Shown here: positions 36,167-45,453 of the stretch, in pieces
Position numbering within the stretch: the stretch's first letter is position 1
Layout: each line of letters opens with the position of its first letter
Assembly (NCBI RefSeq): GCF_008297955.1
Contig: NZ_VTPY01000003.1
Span: 186,001-250,000 of the forward strand
DNA length: 64,000 nt
Direction: 5' to 3'
Origin: Billgrantia pellis
GTDB lineage: Bacteria > Pseudomonadota > Gammaproteobacteria > Pseudomonadales > Halomonadaceae
Translations under genes and position numbers: made by a program
Notes under the pieces: model-generated
Seen by the model: the letters and a program-made list of their open reading frames with translations, nothing else
Database searches by the model: none
What the model was told of the DNA's origin: nothing

Positions 36167-37116
36167 TCTCCCCCCCCCTGGAAATGCTGCCAGCCATGGT
36201 GGCCGTCCAGAGCTACGCCAGCCACGCCCCGCTCGGTACTGGTCACGCCGATCGGCGTCAGTGACAGGCCCAACCCCGCCAAGCGTCGAGTGGCCTCGTC
36301 CAGGGCGGTGGCCGGCAGGCTCACGAGCAGCTCGTAATCATCGCCACCGCTGAGGGCGGCGCGATGCGCCTCCTCGCCCCCCAGCGCCTCGACCAGGCCC
36401 TCGGCCAGCGGCAGCGCGTCGGCCTCGAGGCGTGCGCCGAGACGGGAGGCGGCCAGAAGATGCTCGAGGTCGGCCAGCAGGCCGTCGGAGATGTCGATCG
36501 CCGCATGCGCCAGGTCGCGCAGCGCCAGTCCGGCGGCCAGACGGGGCTGTGGCATCAGGTAACGTGCCAGAAGCGGGTGCGCCAGATCGCGCTCGCCGCG
36601 CCGCCACAGGACCAGGCCGCCGGCGCCACCGCCCAACGCGCCGGTCACGGCCAGGACATCGCCGCGGCGGGCGCCGGCGCGCGACAACGCCAGGTCAGGC
36701 GGCACTTCGCCCATGACCGTCACGCCGATGGCCAGCTCACCGCGGGTCACGTCGCCGCCGACCAACGCGGTTCCGCTCGTCCGGCACAGCCCATGGAAGC
36801 CGCGCGCGAACTCGGCCAGCCAGGCGTCGTCATCCTCGTTCAGCGCCAATGCCATCAGGCACCAGCGCGGCTCGGCCCCCATTGCCGCCAGATCGCTCAG
36901 GCTCACCGCCAGCGCACGGTAGCCGATCGCCTCGGGGGGAGCATCGGCGGGAAAATGCACGTTGGCCACCGAGGTGTCGACGCTGACCGCCAGTCGCAGA
37001 CCCGGTCGCGGAGCGAGCATCGCACAGTCATCGCCCACACCGAACGCCACGCCGGCCTGGGGACCCGGCGTGGCAGGCGTAAAATGACGGGCGATCAGTT
37101 CGAATTCGCTGGCCAC
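36163..37116 (-). CDS. thiL: Thiamine-monophosphate kinase
   Basis: Makes thiamine diphosphate from thiamine monophosphate and ATP. Length is 317 residues. The N-terminal FGVGDDCAM metal-binding motif, SVDTSVANVHF, GGDVTRG and the later DISDGLLADLEH and GGDDYELLV all match the AIR-synthase-like family. The start codon is GTG after GAGGG. The last codons contain a run of nine G on the coding strand. Located between nusB and pgpA, as in many gammaproteobacteria. Confidence 0.95.
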   Translation of the reverse strand: MASEFELIARHFTPATPGPQAGVAFGVGDDCAMLAPRPGLRLAVSVDTSVANVHFPADAPPEAIGYRALAVSLSDLAAMGAEPRWCLMALALNEDDDAWLAEFARGFHGLCRTSGTALVGGDVTRGELAIGVTVMGEVPPDLALSRAGARRGDVLAVTGALGGGAGGLVLWRRGERDLAHPLLARYLMPQPRLAAGLALRDLAHAAIDISDGLLADLEHLLAASRLGARLEADALPLAEGLVEALGGEEAHRAALSGGDDYELLVSLPATALDEATRRLAGLGLSLTPIGVTSTERGVAGVALDGHHGWQHFQGGGE

Positions 37117-37127
37117 CGGGTGATCCC

Positions 37128-37634
37128 TCAGCGGCGACGTGCGCTGACCTCGGCGCTACGCAACCGGGCCGCCAGCTTGTCGAGGATACCATTGACGTAT
37201 TTGTGGCCGTCGGTGGCACCGAAGGATTTGGCGAGTTCGACGCCTTCGTTGATCACGACCCGATAGGGCACGTCCAGACGACGGCTGAGTTCGTAGGTAC
37301 CGAGACGCAGGATGGCCAGCTCGATGGGATCCAGGTCTTCGAGGCGGCGATCGAGCAGTGGCGCGATGGCGGCATCCAGCTCGCCGCGGAAGCGCACCAC
37401 GTTGTGCAGCAGTTCGTGGAACAGCGCCAGGTCGGCGATCTGCATCACCTTGGCCCAGTTCTCGTGATCCTCGAGATCCTCGTCGGGCTGCTGGCTGCGA
37501 AACTCCGCTTCCACCGAACTCGCCGACTTACCGGTCATCTGCCATTGGTAAAGCCCCTGCACGGCAAGCTCGCGGGCCGCGCGCCGCGCCTGCTGGCCCG
37601 CCGACGGGGTGCGCTGCGGACGCGATTCACTCAT
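37128..37634 (-). CDS. nusB: Transcription antitermination factor NusB
   Basis: Binds boxA RNA with NusE (S10) in rRNA transcription complexes. Length is 168 residues, some 25 longer than E. coli NusB because of an N-terminal basic extension and a C-terminal Arg-rich tail. The core starts [16 protein letters not shown], and the conserved end [27 protein letters not shown] is intact. Its ATG overlaps the ribH stop (ATGA), the usual coupling in this cluster. Confidence 0.95.
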   Translation of the reverse strand: MSESRPQRTPSAGQQARRAARELAVQGLYQWQMTGKSASSVEAEFRSQQPDEDLEDHENWAKVMQIADLALFHELLHNVVRFRGELDAAIAPLLDRRLEDLDPIELAILRLGTYELSRRLDVPYRVVINEGVELAKSFGATDGHKYVNGILDKLAARLRSAEVSARRR

Positions 37635-38134
37635 GCCTGCTCTCCGCTCTGCGAAACGTCGTCGCCGAAACCGCGCATCAGCGAGACCATCTCCATGGCG
37701 GCCATGGCGGCTTCGGCGCCCTTGTTGCCGGCCTTGGTGCCGGAGCGTTCGATAGCCTGCTCGATCGAATTGACCGTCAGCACGCCATTGGCGATGGGCG
37801 TGTCGAACTCGAGCTGAAGATTGCCCAGTGCCGCATTGCAGCCGCCCGCCACGTACTCGAAGTGGGGCGTGCCGCCGCGAATCACCGCGCCCAGTGCGAT
37901 GACCGCATCGGGGCGCACCGCTTGCAGGGCACGCTTGACCGCCAGCGGCAGCTCCCAGGCACCCGGCACGTGCACGATGTCGATGTGCTCTGCATCCACG
38001 CCATGACGAACCAGGCTATCCACGGCCCCTTCGACCAAGCTATCGACGACATGGTGATTGAAGCGGCCCACCACGATCACGTAGCGACCGTCGACATCGA
38101 CAAAGTTGCCTTCCAATTGAGACAGGGTATGCAT
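37631..38134 (-). CDS. ribH: 6,7-dimethyl-8-ribityllumazine synthase
   Basis: Penultimate enzyme of riboflavin synthesis, 167 residues, normally a 60-mer or pentamer. Motifs: [15 protein letters not shown] near 23, [13 protein letters not shown] near 60 and [15 protein letters not shown] near 85. The start at 38134 (MHTLSQLEG) follows AGGAATTCGCG. A longer upstream frame is not protein-like. A gap of 101 bases separates it from ribB, and it overlaps nusB. Confidence 0.95.
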   Translation of the reverse strand: MHTLSQLEGNFVDVDGRYVIVVGRFNHHVVDSLVEGAVDSLVRHGVDAEHIDIVHVPGAWELPLAVKRALQAVRPDAVIALGAVIRGGTPHFEYVAGGCNAALGNLQLEFDTPIANGVLTVNSIEQAIERSGTKAGNKGAEAAMAAMEMVSLMRGFGDDVSQSGEQA

Positions 38135-38235
38135 CGCGAATTCCTGATAAAAAGGGTCCTGCTGAAAACGGTTTAGGTCCGGAGCACGACGAGCGGGCAT
38201 GAAGCACACCGGCCCTTGCGCGGAACGAAGCGGAC

Positions 38236-39390
38236 TCAACCTTCTTCGTTCGCTGCGCCCTCTCCCGGCGCGATCAGCTCGACCACTTCCAGATCGAAGC
38301 CGGACAAGGCGGAGAATTTCCAAGGCGAACTGAGCAGGCGCATGCGTCCGACGCCCAGGTGCCGCAAAATCTGCGAGCCGGTGCCTATGCTCAGATAGTT
38401 ACCTGCGCCATCCGAGTCGCTGGTGCGCGGCAAGCGCCGGCGCTCCAGGAATACGTCGACCTGGTCGCGCAGATCCTGACGCGGGCGCCCGTCATCGAGC
38501 AGCACGAAGACGCCTTGCTCGGCCTGGGCGATCTCCTCCAGCGCGCTGTGAATGGTCCAGTTGCGGCTCTCGCCCCTCTGCAGCCCCAGCAGGTCACGCA
38601 TGGTATCGGCCAGATGCACACGCACCGTCGTCAGCGCATCGGGGGTCGGCTGCCCCTTGACCAGCGCCAGGTGGTGAGCGTTCTGGATACGATCGTGGAA
38701 GACATGCAGGGTCAGTGGCCCTACGGTCGTTTCCACCGGCTCGGACGCCACGGGCTCGACGGTGCGCTCGTTGTGGATCCGGTAGTGAATCAGATCGGCG
38801 ATGGTGCCCACTTTGAGCCCATGTTCGGCAGCGAAGCGCTCCAGTTCGGGGCGTCGGGCCATGCTGCCGTCGTCGTTCATGACCTCGCAGATCACTCCGC
38901 TGGGGTCGCAGCCGGCCAGGGCGGCGAGGTCACAGGCCGCCTCGGTATGCCCCGCGCGGCGCAGCACGCCGCCCGGCTCGGCCATCAGCGGGAAGATATG
39001 GCCGGGCTGAACGATGTCCTCGGCCCGGGCGTTGCGAGCGGCTGCCACACGGACCGTGTGTGCGCGGTCGGCGGCCGAGATGCCGGTGGTCACGCCCTCG
39101 GCGGCCTCGATCGACAGGGTGAACTTGGTGCCGAAACCGGAGCCGTTGTTGCTCACCATCAGCGGCAACCGGAGTCGCTCGCAGCGCTCCCGGGTCATCG
39201 GCATGCAGATCAGGCCACGCGCATGCCGCGCCATGAAATTGATGTGCTCGGCCTCGACCTTCTCGGCGGCCATGATGATGTCGCCTTCGTTCTCGCGATC
39301 CTCATCGTCCATGAGGATCACCATCTTGCCCTGGCGAATGTCCTCAATCAGCTCTTCGATGGGAGCCAGGCCCCCGCGGGAGGATTTCAC
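38236..39390 (-). CDS. ribB: 3,4-dihydroxy-2-butanone-4-phosphate synthase with degenerate cyclohydrolase domain (RibBX)
   Basis: 384 residues. The N-terminal RibB domain (about 1-205) is complete: [24 protein letters not shown] and the [11 protein letters not shown] loop. The C-terminal domain has GTP cyclohydrolase II shape but lacks the three zinc-binding Cys. Where GECLTGDVFGSLRCDCG is expected it reads [17 protein letters not shown]. This matches the RibBX form described in Shewanella, which makes dihydroxybutanone phosphate only. A separate active ribA is then needed elsewhere. The start codon is GTG after CGGAG. Confidence 0.92.
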   Translation of the reverse strand: MKSSRGGLAPIEELIEDIRQGKMVILMDDEDRENEGDIIMAAEKVEAEHINFMARHARGLICMPMTRERCERLRLPLMVSNNGSGFGTKFTLSIEAAEGVTTGISAADRAHTVRVAAARNARAEDIVQPGHIFPLMAEPGGVLRRAGHTEAACDLAALAGCDPSGVICEVMNDDGSMARRPELERFAAEHGLKVGTIADLIHYRIHNERTVEPVASEPVETTVGPLTLHVFHDRIQNAHHLALVKGQPTPDALTTVRVHLADTMRDLLGLQRGESRNWTIHSALEEIAQAEQGVFVLLDDGRPRQDLRDQVDVFLERRRLPRTSDSDGAGNYLSIGTGSQILRHLGVGRMRLLSSPWKFSALSGFDLEVVELIAPGEGAANEEG

Positions 39391-39500
39391 TTGGGAATCT
39401 CCGAATGTCTACTTTCTGGCGCGACAGTACACCGCAGCAGGGCGCTGTCGCTCACGTCGCACCGAATTGAATGGGCGTCAGAGTACATTGGCGCGGCTTC

Positions 39501-39529
39501 GGGCGCCAGTAGCGAGCACATAGGCGCCC
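39501..39529 (-). other. Hairpin just past the ribD stop
   Basis: GGGCGCC (39501-39507) and GGCGCCC (39523-39529) form a 7-base stem with a 15-base loop, starting 11 bases after ribD. No T-run follows. This lies in the 149-base ribD-ribB gap, which holds no ribE gene. Confidence 0.3.
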
Positions 39530-39539
39530 ACAATGAAAC

Positions 39540-40676
39540 TCAATCCTGCCGACGCTCGGGTCGCGCGGTGATTCGCCAGTCGCGACCGATGGCACGGATA
39601 TCGAGAATCTCCAGGGGGCGCTGCTGTGCCATGCGGGTCAGTCCCGGCAGTGCAAACAGCGGCCGGGCTTCGCCGCCGAGCAGCGTCGGCGCGACGAACA
39701 GCTGCATTTCGTCGACCAGATCGGCGTCCAGCATGGCACCGGCAAGCGTCGCCCCGGTCTCCAGCAAAAGCTCGTTGACCCGCTCATGCTCGGCCAGGTA
39801 GCGCAGCAGCGCATGCAGCTCGACGCGGCCGTGCTCGCCGGCCGGCAGCACCAGCACCTCGGCGCCGGCGGCCTCCAGCCGCTTGCGCCGCTGTCGGTCG
39901 CAACCGCTCACGGTCGCTACCAGAGTGCGGCCGGGCTCGCGCAGGCAGGCCGCAGCCTGAGGCAGGCGCAGTTGCGTGTCGACCACCACCCGCAACGGTT
40001 GGCGCGCGGCGACGGCCTCGGCCTGCTCCAGTCCCAGTTGAGCGGCCCGCACCGTCAGCCGCGAGTTATCGAAGATGATCGAGTCGACGCCGGTCATGAT
40101 CGCACTCGAACGGGCCCGCAACCGCTGCACTTCGCCGCGCGCATGGGGGCCGGTGATCCACTGCGACTCGCCCGACGGCATGGCGGTACGTCCGTCGAGA
40201 CTCATGGCCATCTTCAGTCGCACGTAGGGACGCTGGCGAATCATGCGCGAGACGAAGCCCGGGTTAAGCGCCCGCGCCTCCTCTTCCAGCAGCCCGACAT
40301 TCACCTCGATACCGGCTTCGCGCAGCATGGCGATACCACGCCCGGCCACCTCGGGATTGGGATCCTGCATGGCCACGACCACCCGTTGAACGCCGGCCCC
40401 GATCAACGCCACGGCGCAGGGACCGGTTCGGCCATGATGGGAGCAGGGTTCCAACGTCACGTAGGCCGTGGCGCGGCGCGCGGCCTCCCCCGCCATGCCC
40501 AGGGCATGAACCTCGGCATGCGGCTCTCCGGCACGCTCATGCCAGCCCTCGCCCACCAGCCGGTGATGCTTGACCAATACGCAGCCCACCCGAGGGTTGG
40601 GGTGGGTGGTATAGAGGCCGCGGCGGGCCAGTTGTAGCGCCCGGGCCATCCAGGCGGCGTCGGTCGGCTTGGCCAT
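39540..40676 (-). CDS. ribD: Bifunctional riboflavin deaminase/reductase RibD
   Basis: Two-domain enzyme of 378 residues in riboflavin synthesis. The N-terminal deaminase zinc site is HAEVHAL (about 52-58) plus PCSHHGRTGPCA (about 76-87). The C-terminal NADPH-dependent reductase starts near 150 (RPYVRLKMAMSLDGRTA). The start follows AGGAGCGAT. It lies 73 bases after nrdR and 149 bases before ribB on the same strand. Confidence 0.95.
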   Translation of the reverse strand: MAKPTDAAWMARALQLARRGLYTTHPNPRVGCVLVKHHRLVGEGWHERAGEPHAEVHALGMAGEAARRATAYVTLEPCSHHGRTGPCAVALIGAGVQRVVVAMQDPNPEVAGRGIAMLREAGIEVNVGLLEEEARALNPGFVSRMIRQRPYVRLKMAMSLDGRTAMPSGESQWITGPHARGEVQRLRARSSAIMTGVDSIIFDNSRLTVRAAQLGLEQAEAVAARQPLRVVVDTQLRLPQAAACLREPGRTLVATVSGCDRQRRKRLEAAGAEVLVLPAGEHGRVELHALLRYLAEHERVNELLLETGATLAGAMLDADLVDEMQLFVAPTLLGGEARPLFALPGLTRMAQQRPLEILDIRAIGRDWRITARPERRQD

Positions 40677-40749
40677 ATCGCTCCTGCGCTGGGTCTGGAA
40701 ACTGGCGGCTCTCGGCGGGGCGAACCGCCCGGTTCACGCTCGGTACCGA

Positions 40750-41241
40750 TCACTCTCTCTCATCGTCAGCGGTGCCGGGCGGAAAGCCCGGCTCCTGCGA
40801 AAGACGGTCGATCTCGGCACGAAACTCGTCGAGATCCTGAAAGCGGCGATAAACCGAGGCGAAACGGATGTAGGCCACCTGATCGAGGCGCTTCAGCGCC
40901 TGCATGACGGCTTCGCCGATATCGCGCGCCTGGATCTCGCGCTCACCACTGGCGCGCAGACGATGACGGATCCGCTCCACCGCGGCCTCGATCGCCTCGG
41001 CGCTGACCGGGCGCTTCTCCAGCGCCCGCAACATGCCGGCCCGCAGTTTCTGCTCGTTGAAGGTTTCGCGCGAACCATCGGCCTTCACCACCCGAGGCAT
41101 GACCAGTTCGGCGGTCTCGTAGGTGGTGAAACGTTCGCCACAGGCGGTGCATTGGCGACGCCGGCGTACCTGGTCGCCTTCCGCCACCAGGCGGGAGTCG
41201 GTCACACGGGTTTCATGGGCGCCACAGAAGGGGCAATGCAT
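40750..41241 (-). CDS. nrdR: Transcriptional repressor NrdR
   Basis: Zinc-ribbon and ATP-cone repressor of ribonucleotide reductase genes, 163 residues. The four zinc Cys are in MHCPFCG and CTACGERF (residues 3-34), and the ATP-cone begins near 49 ([16 protein letters not shown]). It heads the rib cluster. Unlike in pseudomonads and enterobacteria, glyA lies several genes further upstream rather than beside it. Confidence 0.96.
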   Translation of the reverse strand: MHCPFCGAHETRVTDSRLVAEGDQVRRRRQCTACGERFTTYETAELVMPRVVKADGSRETFNEQKLRAGMLRALEKRPVSAEAIEAAVERIRHRLRASGEREIQARDIGEAVMQALKRLDQVAYIRFASVYRRFQDLDEFRAEIDRLSQEPGFPPGTADDERE

Positions 41242-41383
41242 GGTCTCGTTCCGAACGCGAAGCGGGGCGACCCGGGGGCCGCCGGGCTCATGATTGGTAC
41301 CTTATTCGGCCAACAGTGTACCCGCTGGGCCACGCGCCGCCCAGCGCCCGGGCATTCTGGACGATGGCGACCGGCCCTGACGG

Positions 41384-41851
41384 CTACTCATGATCATGTG
41401 CGTGGTCGTTCGCGCCCGATTCCAGGATACGTTTGATCGGCGCGTCCAGAGCCTGGGTCTCGCCCGTTTCGAGCTCCAGTTCGATACGCACCGACTCTCC
41501 CTCCACCAACGGTTCCGTCAGCCCGATCAGCATCATGTGCCATCCACCCGGTTGCAGCTCGGTGCGCCCTCCGGCGGGGATGACGATCTCGGGCACCTGG
41601 CGCATTTGCATGACGCCGTCCACATCCGCATGGCGGTGCAGCTCGACCGCCTCCGCGGCCGGGGAGCCAGCCCCTACCAGCTTGACATCTTGCTCCCCCG
41701 GGTTGTGCAGCGACATGAAGGCCGCCGACGTTGGCGAACCCGGCGGTACGGCACGCACCTGAGCGTGCTCGATGACCAGCGCATCGGCAAGTGCCGACAA
41801 CGTGACCAATGACAGGCCGATTGCAGCCAGCAGGTGATGGGGCAGCTTCAT
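41384..41851 (-). CDS. Periplasmic copper chaperone PCu(A)C
   Basis: 155 residues with a signal peptide (about 1-22). The copper-binding pattern is present: H in LHRH, M in VMQM, then H-M in GGWHMML, matching the H(M)-X10-M-X21-H-X-M family signature. A His-rich tail (HAHDHE) is added at the C-terminus. Such proteins deliver Cu(I) for cytochrome oxidase assembly in the periplasm. It is divergent from a DsbG-like gene, a plausible redox partner. Confidence 0.9.
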   Translation of the reverse strand: MKLPHHLLAAIGLSLVTLSALADALVIEHAQVRAVPPGSPTSAAFMSLHNPGEQDVKLVGAGSPAAEAVELHRHADVDGVMQMRQVPEIVIPAGGRTELQPGGWHMMLIGLTEPLVEGESVRIELELETGETQALDAPIKRILESGANDHAHDHE

Positions 41852-42060
41852 GAAGGCTCCTTGTTGTATCGTTGCGCCAATAGGTAGGAAGTGAGGAACA
41901 GCATACTATGGCGATAGCAAACGAGAAGCCAGGATGCGTCAACTCGACACAGCGAGGCGCTAGCGCAGGCGATGCGGACCGCCGCAACCGACTGCGACGC
42001 ATCGTCTCCTCCTCGCCCATCCGCACTCACCGAACGTCACTTGCCCCGAGGACTCCCGAC

Positions 42061-42816
42061 ATGGCTTTTCGCATCGCACTGCTTCCTGCCGCCCTGGCAA
42101 GCCTTCACGCCACCACCGCGATTTATGCCGACGATTGGCCGGCCCCCATACAAGCCTTGGTCGAGCAAGGCCTCGAGATCCATGGCGAATTCGCGGCACC
42201 GAGCGGACTCACCGGCTACGCGGCCAGCCATCAAGGCCGCGAGATGACCGTCTATCTCACCGCCGACGGCAACCATGCCATCGCCGGCAGCTTGCTCGAT
42301 GCCGAGGGCAACGACGTAGGCGAGGCGGCGTTGTATGAACGAATCCGACAACCTCAGGAGAAAATGGTATGGCGGCAGTTGGAAGCGAGCCATTGGATCG
42401 CCGATGGCCGAGACGACGCACCTCGCGTGCTCTACACCTTCACCGATCCCAACTGCCCCTATTGTCGCCGATTCTGGGAGGCCACCCGGCCCTGGGTGGA
42501 AGCTGGCGAGGTACAGCTGCGCCATGTCCTGGTGGGCATTCTGCAGCAGGATAGCCCGGCCAAGGCAGCTTCCCTGCTCGGTGCCGAGGACCCCGCAGCG
42601 GCGCTGCGCGAGCACAGCAACGGTGAAGACGTCGCACCGACGGCCCAACCGCGGGATATCGAGGACCAAGTCTATCGCAACAACCAGCTGTTCGAGGAGC
42701 TGGGCTTCTACGCCACGCCCACCACGGTGTACTACCTCGATGAACGCCTGGACCGCGTCGCCGGCATGCCGGAAGAGGAGCGCCTGAGGGAAATGATGGG
42801 CAGTGAAACGCCCTGA
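42061..42816 (+). CDS. Thiol:disulfide interchange protein, DsbG/DsbC-like
   Basis: 251 residues. A signal peptide (about 1-23) is followed by an N-terminal cystatin-like dimerisation region and a thioredoxin domain with active site CPYC in TDPNCPYCRRFW (about 141-152). A cis-Pro loop reads YATPTTVY, with Thr before Pro as in DsbG. It should act as a periplasmic disulfide isomerase or as a reductase of single Cys thiols. The start at 42061 follows GAGGA. It is divergent from the PCu(A)C copper chaperone. Confidence 0.87.
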   Translation: MAFRIALLPAALASLHATTAIYADDWPAPIQALVEQGLEIHGEFAAPSGLTGYAASHQGREMTVYLTADGNHAIAGSLLDAEGNDVGEAALYERIRQPQEKMVWRQLEASHWIADGRDDAPRVLYTFTDPNCPYCRRFWEATRPWVEAGEVQLRHVLVGILQQDSPAKAASLLGAEDPAAALREHSNGEDVAPTAQPRDIEDQVYRNNQLFEELGFYATPTTVYYLDERLDRVAGMPEEERLREMMGSETP

Positions 42817-42982
42817 GCCGCTACGCAACCATCGCCGCCGAGTACGGCCGAGCGTGCCCACCAGTCAGGATCATGACGGTAGCGATCCTCGTCGCCAGCA
42901 GATCGCGCGCCAACATGCACGCCCATGGCCGAGCCGCCATCGCAGGATGGGCAGGTAGCGCTCAGGATACACCGCGCCAACT

Positions 42983-43849
42983 TCAGAAGCGGTTGAGCGG
43001 AACCTTGAGATAGGCCTGGCCGTTGTCTTCGGGGGGCGGCATGTGCCCGGCACGCATGTTCACCTGAACGGACGGCAGGATCAGCTTCGGCATGTCGAGA
43101 GTGGCATCGCGCTCGGTACGCATCCTGACGAACGCCTCCTCGCCGATGCCCTCGCGAACATGGATGTTGTGAGCACGCTGCTCGGCCACGGTGGTTTCGT
43201 ACTGGTACTCCTCGCGACCCGGCGCCTTGTAGTCGTGGCACGGAAAAAGACGCGTCTCGTCCGGCAGTGCCAGGATCCGCTGGATGGAGCGGTAGAGCAT
43301 GCGCGCATCGCCACCGGGGAAGTCGCAGCGGGCGGTGCCGTAATCGGGCATGAACAGTGTATCGCCGACAAAGGCGGCATCGCCGATCACGTAGGACAGG
43401 CAAGCCGGCGTGTGGCCCGGCGTATGCAACACCCGCCCTTCCAGTTTCCCGATGGTTAAGGTGTCGCCTTCCTCGAAGAGACGGTCGAATTGACTCCCGT
43501 CGCGAGCAAACTCGATACCGGCATTGAAAACCTTGCCGAACATTGCCTGCACGTCGACGATTCTGGCACCGATGCCGGTCCTGCCACCCAGCGTCTCTTG
43601 CAAATAGGGCGCGGCCGAGAGGTGATCGGCGTGAACGTGAGTCTCGAGGAGCCACTCGACGGTCAACCCCTCGCGTCGAATGTAATCGATGATCGCATCG
43701 GCGGAACGTACGTCGGTCCTGCCGGCCGCATAGTCGAAGTCGAGCACCGAATCGAGAATGGCGCAGACCTGGCTATCGGAATCCTGCACCACGTAGCTGA
43801 AGGTATGGGTCGGCTCGTCGAAGAAGGGAGTCACGATAGGCTTGGCCAT
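42983..43849 (-). CDS. Metallo-beta-lactamase-fold hydrolase, persulfide dioxygenase-like
   Basis: 288 residues of the MBL fold. Metal motif ETHVHADHLSAAPYL lies at about 69-83, then GHTPACLSY, GDTLFMPDYGTARCDFPGG and FPCHDY. These match the ETHE1/Blh branch, which oxidises glutathione persulfide with a mononuclear iron. The closely related glyoxalase II is less likely, because the GT-ARCDF motif is typical of the dioxygenases. The start at 43849 gives MAKPIVTPFFDE, the usual opening. It has an AT-rich upstream region with a 12-base palindrome. Confidence 0.82.
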   Translation of the reverse strand: MAKPIVTPFFDEPTHTFSYVVQDSDSQVCAILDSVLDFDYAAGRTDVRSADAIIDYIRREGLTVEWLLETHVHADHLSAAPYLQETLGGRTGIGARIVDVQAMFGKVFNAGIEFARDGSQFDRLFEEGDTLTIGKLEGRVLHTPGHTPACLSYVIGDAAFVGDTLFMPDYGTARCDFPGGDARMLYRSIQRILALPDETRLFPCHDYKAPGREEYQYETTVAEQRAHNIHVREGIGEEAFVRMRTERDATLDMPKLILPSVQVNMRAGHMPPPEDNGQAYLKVPLNRF

Positions 43850-43915
43850 GAAAGCGGTCTCCAACAGTGTCGTTGCCGCTTGAGATGACCACAGCATAGT
43901 GCAAGCCAACTACTG

Positions 43916-43927
43916 ACAATATATTGT
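43916..43927. promoter_or_regulatory. AT-rich 12-base palindrome upstream of the MBL gene
   Basis: ACAATATATTGT, a perfect palindrome 67 bases before the MBL-fold gene's ATG, inside an AT-rich stretch (about 43913-43950) that contrasts with the GC-rich surroundings. Position and composition suit a promoter with a repressor site. Persulfide-dioxygenase genes are often controlled by ArsR-type BigR/SqrR repressors, which bind AT-rich palindromes. No such regulator gene is in view. Confidence 0.4.
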
Positions 43928-44017
43928 TTTACTCTATAAAATTTTCTCCACCGACGTGCGAGGAATGAGCGAAATTCACTGGAACCGCCTTCCAACTCGG
44001 ACCGGGGCGGCGACATG

Positions 44018-44040
44018 AAAAACCCCACCAGGTGGTAGGG
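44018..44040 (-). terminator. Rho-independent terminator of glyA
   Basis: On the minus strand an 8-base stem (CCCTACCA / TGGTGGGG, one G-T pair) with a 2-base or slightly opened loop, followed directly by TTTTT. It begins 25 bases after the glyA stop. Confidence 0.85.
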
Positions 44041-44064
44041 TCGTTCTCACTGCGGTTCTACGGC

Positions 44065-45330
44065 TCAACGATAGACCGGCAAGCGCGAGCAGACGCTCTC
44101 GACCTTGCCCTTCACTTCGGCCTCGATGCCCGCGCTATCCTCGCCTTTGGCCATCACGTCGAGAATGTCGCAGATCCAGCCGGCCAACTCACGGCATTCG
44201 CTTTCGCCGAAGCCTCGGGTGGTGACCGCCGGCGTGCCGATGCGCAGACCGGAGGTGACAAACGGGCTCTGCGGATCGCCGGGCACGGCGTTCTTGTTGA
44301 CGGTGATGTGGGCGCGTCCCAGGGCGGCGTCCGCGTCCTTGCCGGTCAGGCCCTGCTTGATCAGAGAGAGCAGGAAGAGGTGGTCCTCGGTGCCCCCGGA
44401 GACGACGTCATAGCCGCGCTCGACGAAGACGCCGGCCATGACCTGGGCGTTCTTGACCACCTGCTGCTGGTAGGTCTTGAATTCGGGCGCCATGGCTTCC
44501 TTGAAGCACACCGCCTTGGCGGCGATGACGTGCTCCAGCGGGCCGCCCTGGCCACCGGGGAAGACGGCGGACTGCAGCTTCTTCTCGATTTCGGCATCGC
44601 CCTCGGCGGAAAGGATCAGGCCGCCGCGCGGGCCGCGCAGGGTCTTGTGCGTGGTGGTGGTGACCACGTGCGCATGGGGCAGCGGCGTGGGGTAGATGCC
44701 GGCGGCTACCAAGCCGGCGATGTGGGCCATGTCGACCAGCAGATACGCGCCCACCTGGTCGGCGATCTCCCGGAACCTGGCCCAGTCGATGACCTGGGAG
44801 TAGGCGGAGAAGCCGGCGATGATCATCTTCGGCTGATGCTCGCGGGCGAGCCTGGCCACTTCCTCGTAGTCAATGCGTCCACTGTCATCGATACCGTACT
44901 GCACCGCATGGTAGTGCTTGCCGGAGAAGTTCGGCTTGGCGCCGTGAGTGAGGTGGCCGCCAGCATCCAGGCTCATGCCCAGTACCGTGTCGCCCGGCTT
45001 GACCAGCGCCTGAAACACGGCGCTGTTGGCCTGGGAGCCGGAGTGGGGCTGCACGTTGGCGTAGCTGGCGTCGAACAGCTGCTTGGCGTAATCGATGGCC
45101 AGCTGCTCGACGATGTCGACGTACTCGCAGCCGCCGTAGTAACGCTTGCCGGGATAGCCTTCCGCATACTTGTTGGTCAGCTGGCTCCCCTGGGCTTCGA
45201 GAACGCGCGGGCTGGCATAGTTCTCGGAAGCGATCAGCTCGATGTGCGCTTCCTGGCGTGCGACCTCTTTCTGCATCGCATCGAACAGGGCGTCATCGAA
45301 ACCGGCAATCGTCATGTCACGGCTGAACAT
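44065..45330 (-). CDS. glyA: Serine hydroxymethyltransferase
   Basis: Pyridoxal-phosphate enzyme of 421 residues, interconverting serine and glycine with tetrahydrofolate. The PLP-Lys is in [16 protein letters not shown] near 229, with [20 protein letters not shown] near 53 and the substrate-binding LIASENY near 35. The start at 45330 ([12 protein letters not shown]) aligns with the E. coli N-terminus. A downstream ATG at 45315 is possible. It has its own terminator and a 123-base upstream gap. Confidence 0.96.
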   Translation of the reverse strand: MFSRDMTIAGFDDALFDAMQKEVARQEAHIELIASENYASPRVLEAQGSQLTNKYAEGYPGKRYYGGCEYVDIVEQLAIDYAKQLFDASYANVQPHSGSQANSAVFQALVKPGDTVLGMSLDAGGHLTHGAKPNFSGKHYHAVQYGIDDSGRIDYEEVARLAREHQPKMIIAGFSAYSQVIDWARFREIADQVGAYLLVDMAHIAGLVAAGIYPTPLPHAHVVTTTTHKTLRGPRGGLILSAEGDAEIEKKLQSAVFPGGQGGPLEHVIAAKAVCFKEAMAPEFKTYQQQVVKNAQVMAGVFVERGYDVVSGGTEDHLFLLSLIKQGLTGKDADAALGRAHITVNKNAVPGDPQSPFVTSGLRIGTPAVTTRGFGESECRELAGWICDILDVMAKGEDSAGIEAEVKGKVESVCSRLPVYR

Positions 45331-45453
45331 CGGCGGGAAACCTCGCATCACGGGAAGAGTCGGAAGGCGCCATGATACCCCAGCCCATGATGCCTTTCAC
45401 ATGAAAGGCCGTCATGAGTGGTTGCAGGATTTCTCATGCGAGGTTTAGTCGCT

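Noticed and set aside
38236..38760. Frameshift as the cause of the missing zinc Cys in the RibB C-terminal domain
   Set aside because: The domain reads through in one frame with conserved ends, as in the known RibBX form. It is a degenerate domain, not a broken gene.
39391..39539. FMN riboswitch or ribE remnant between ribD and ribB
   Set aside because: No riboswitch core sequences are visible and no reading frame resembles riboflavin synthase; only one hairpin is supported.
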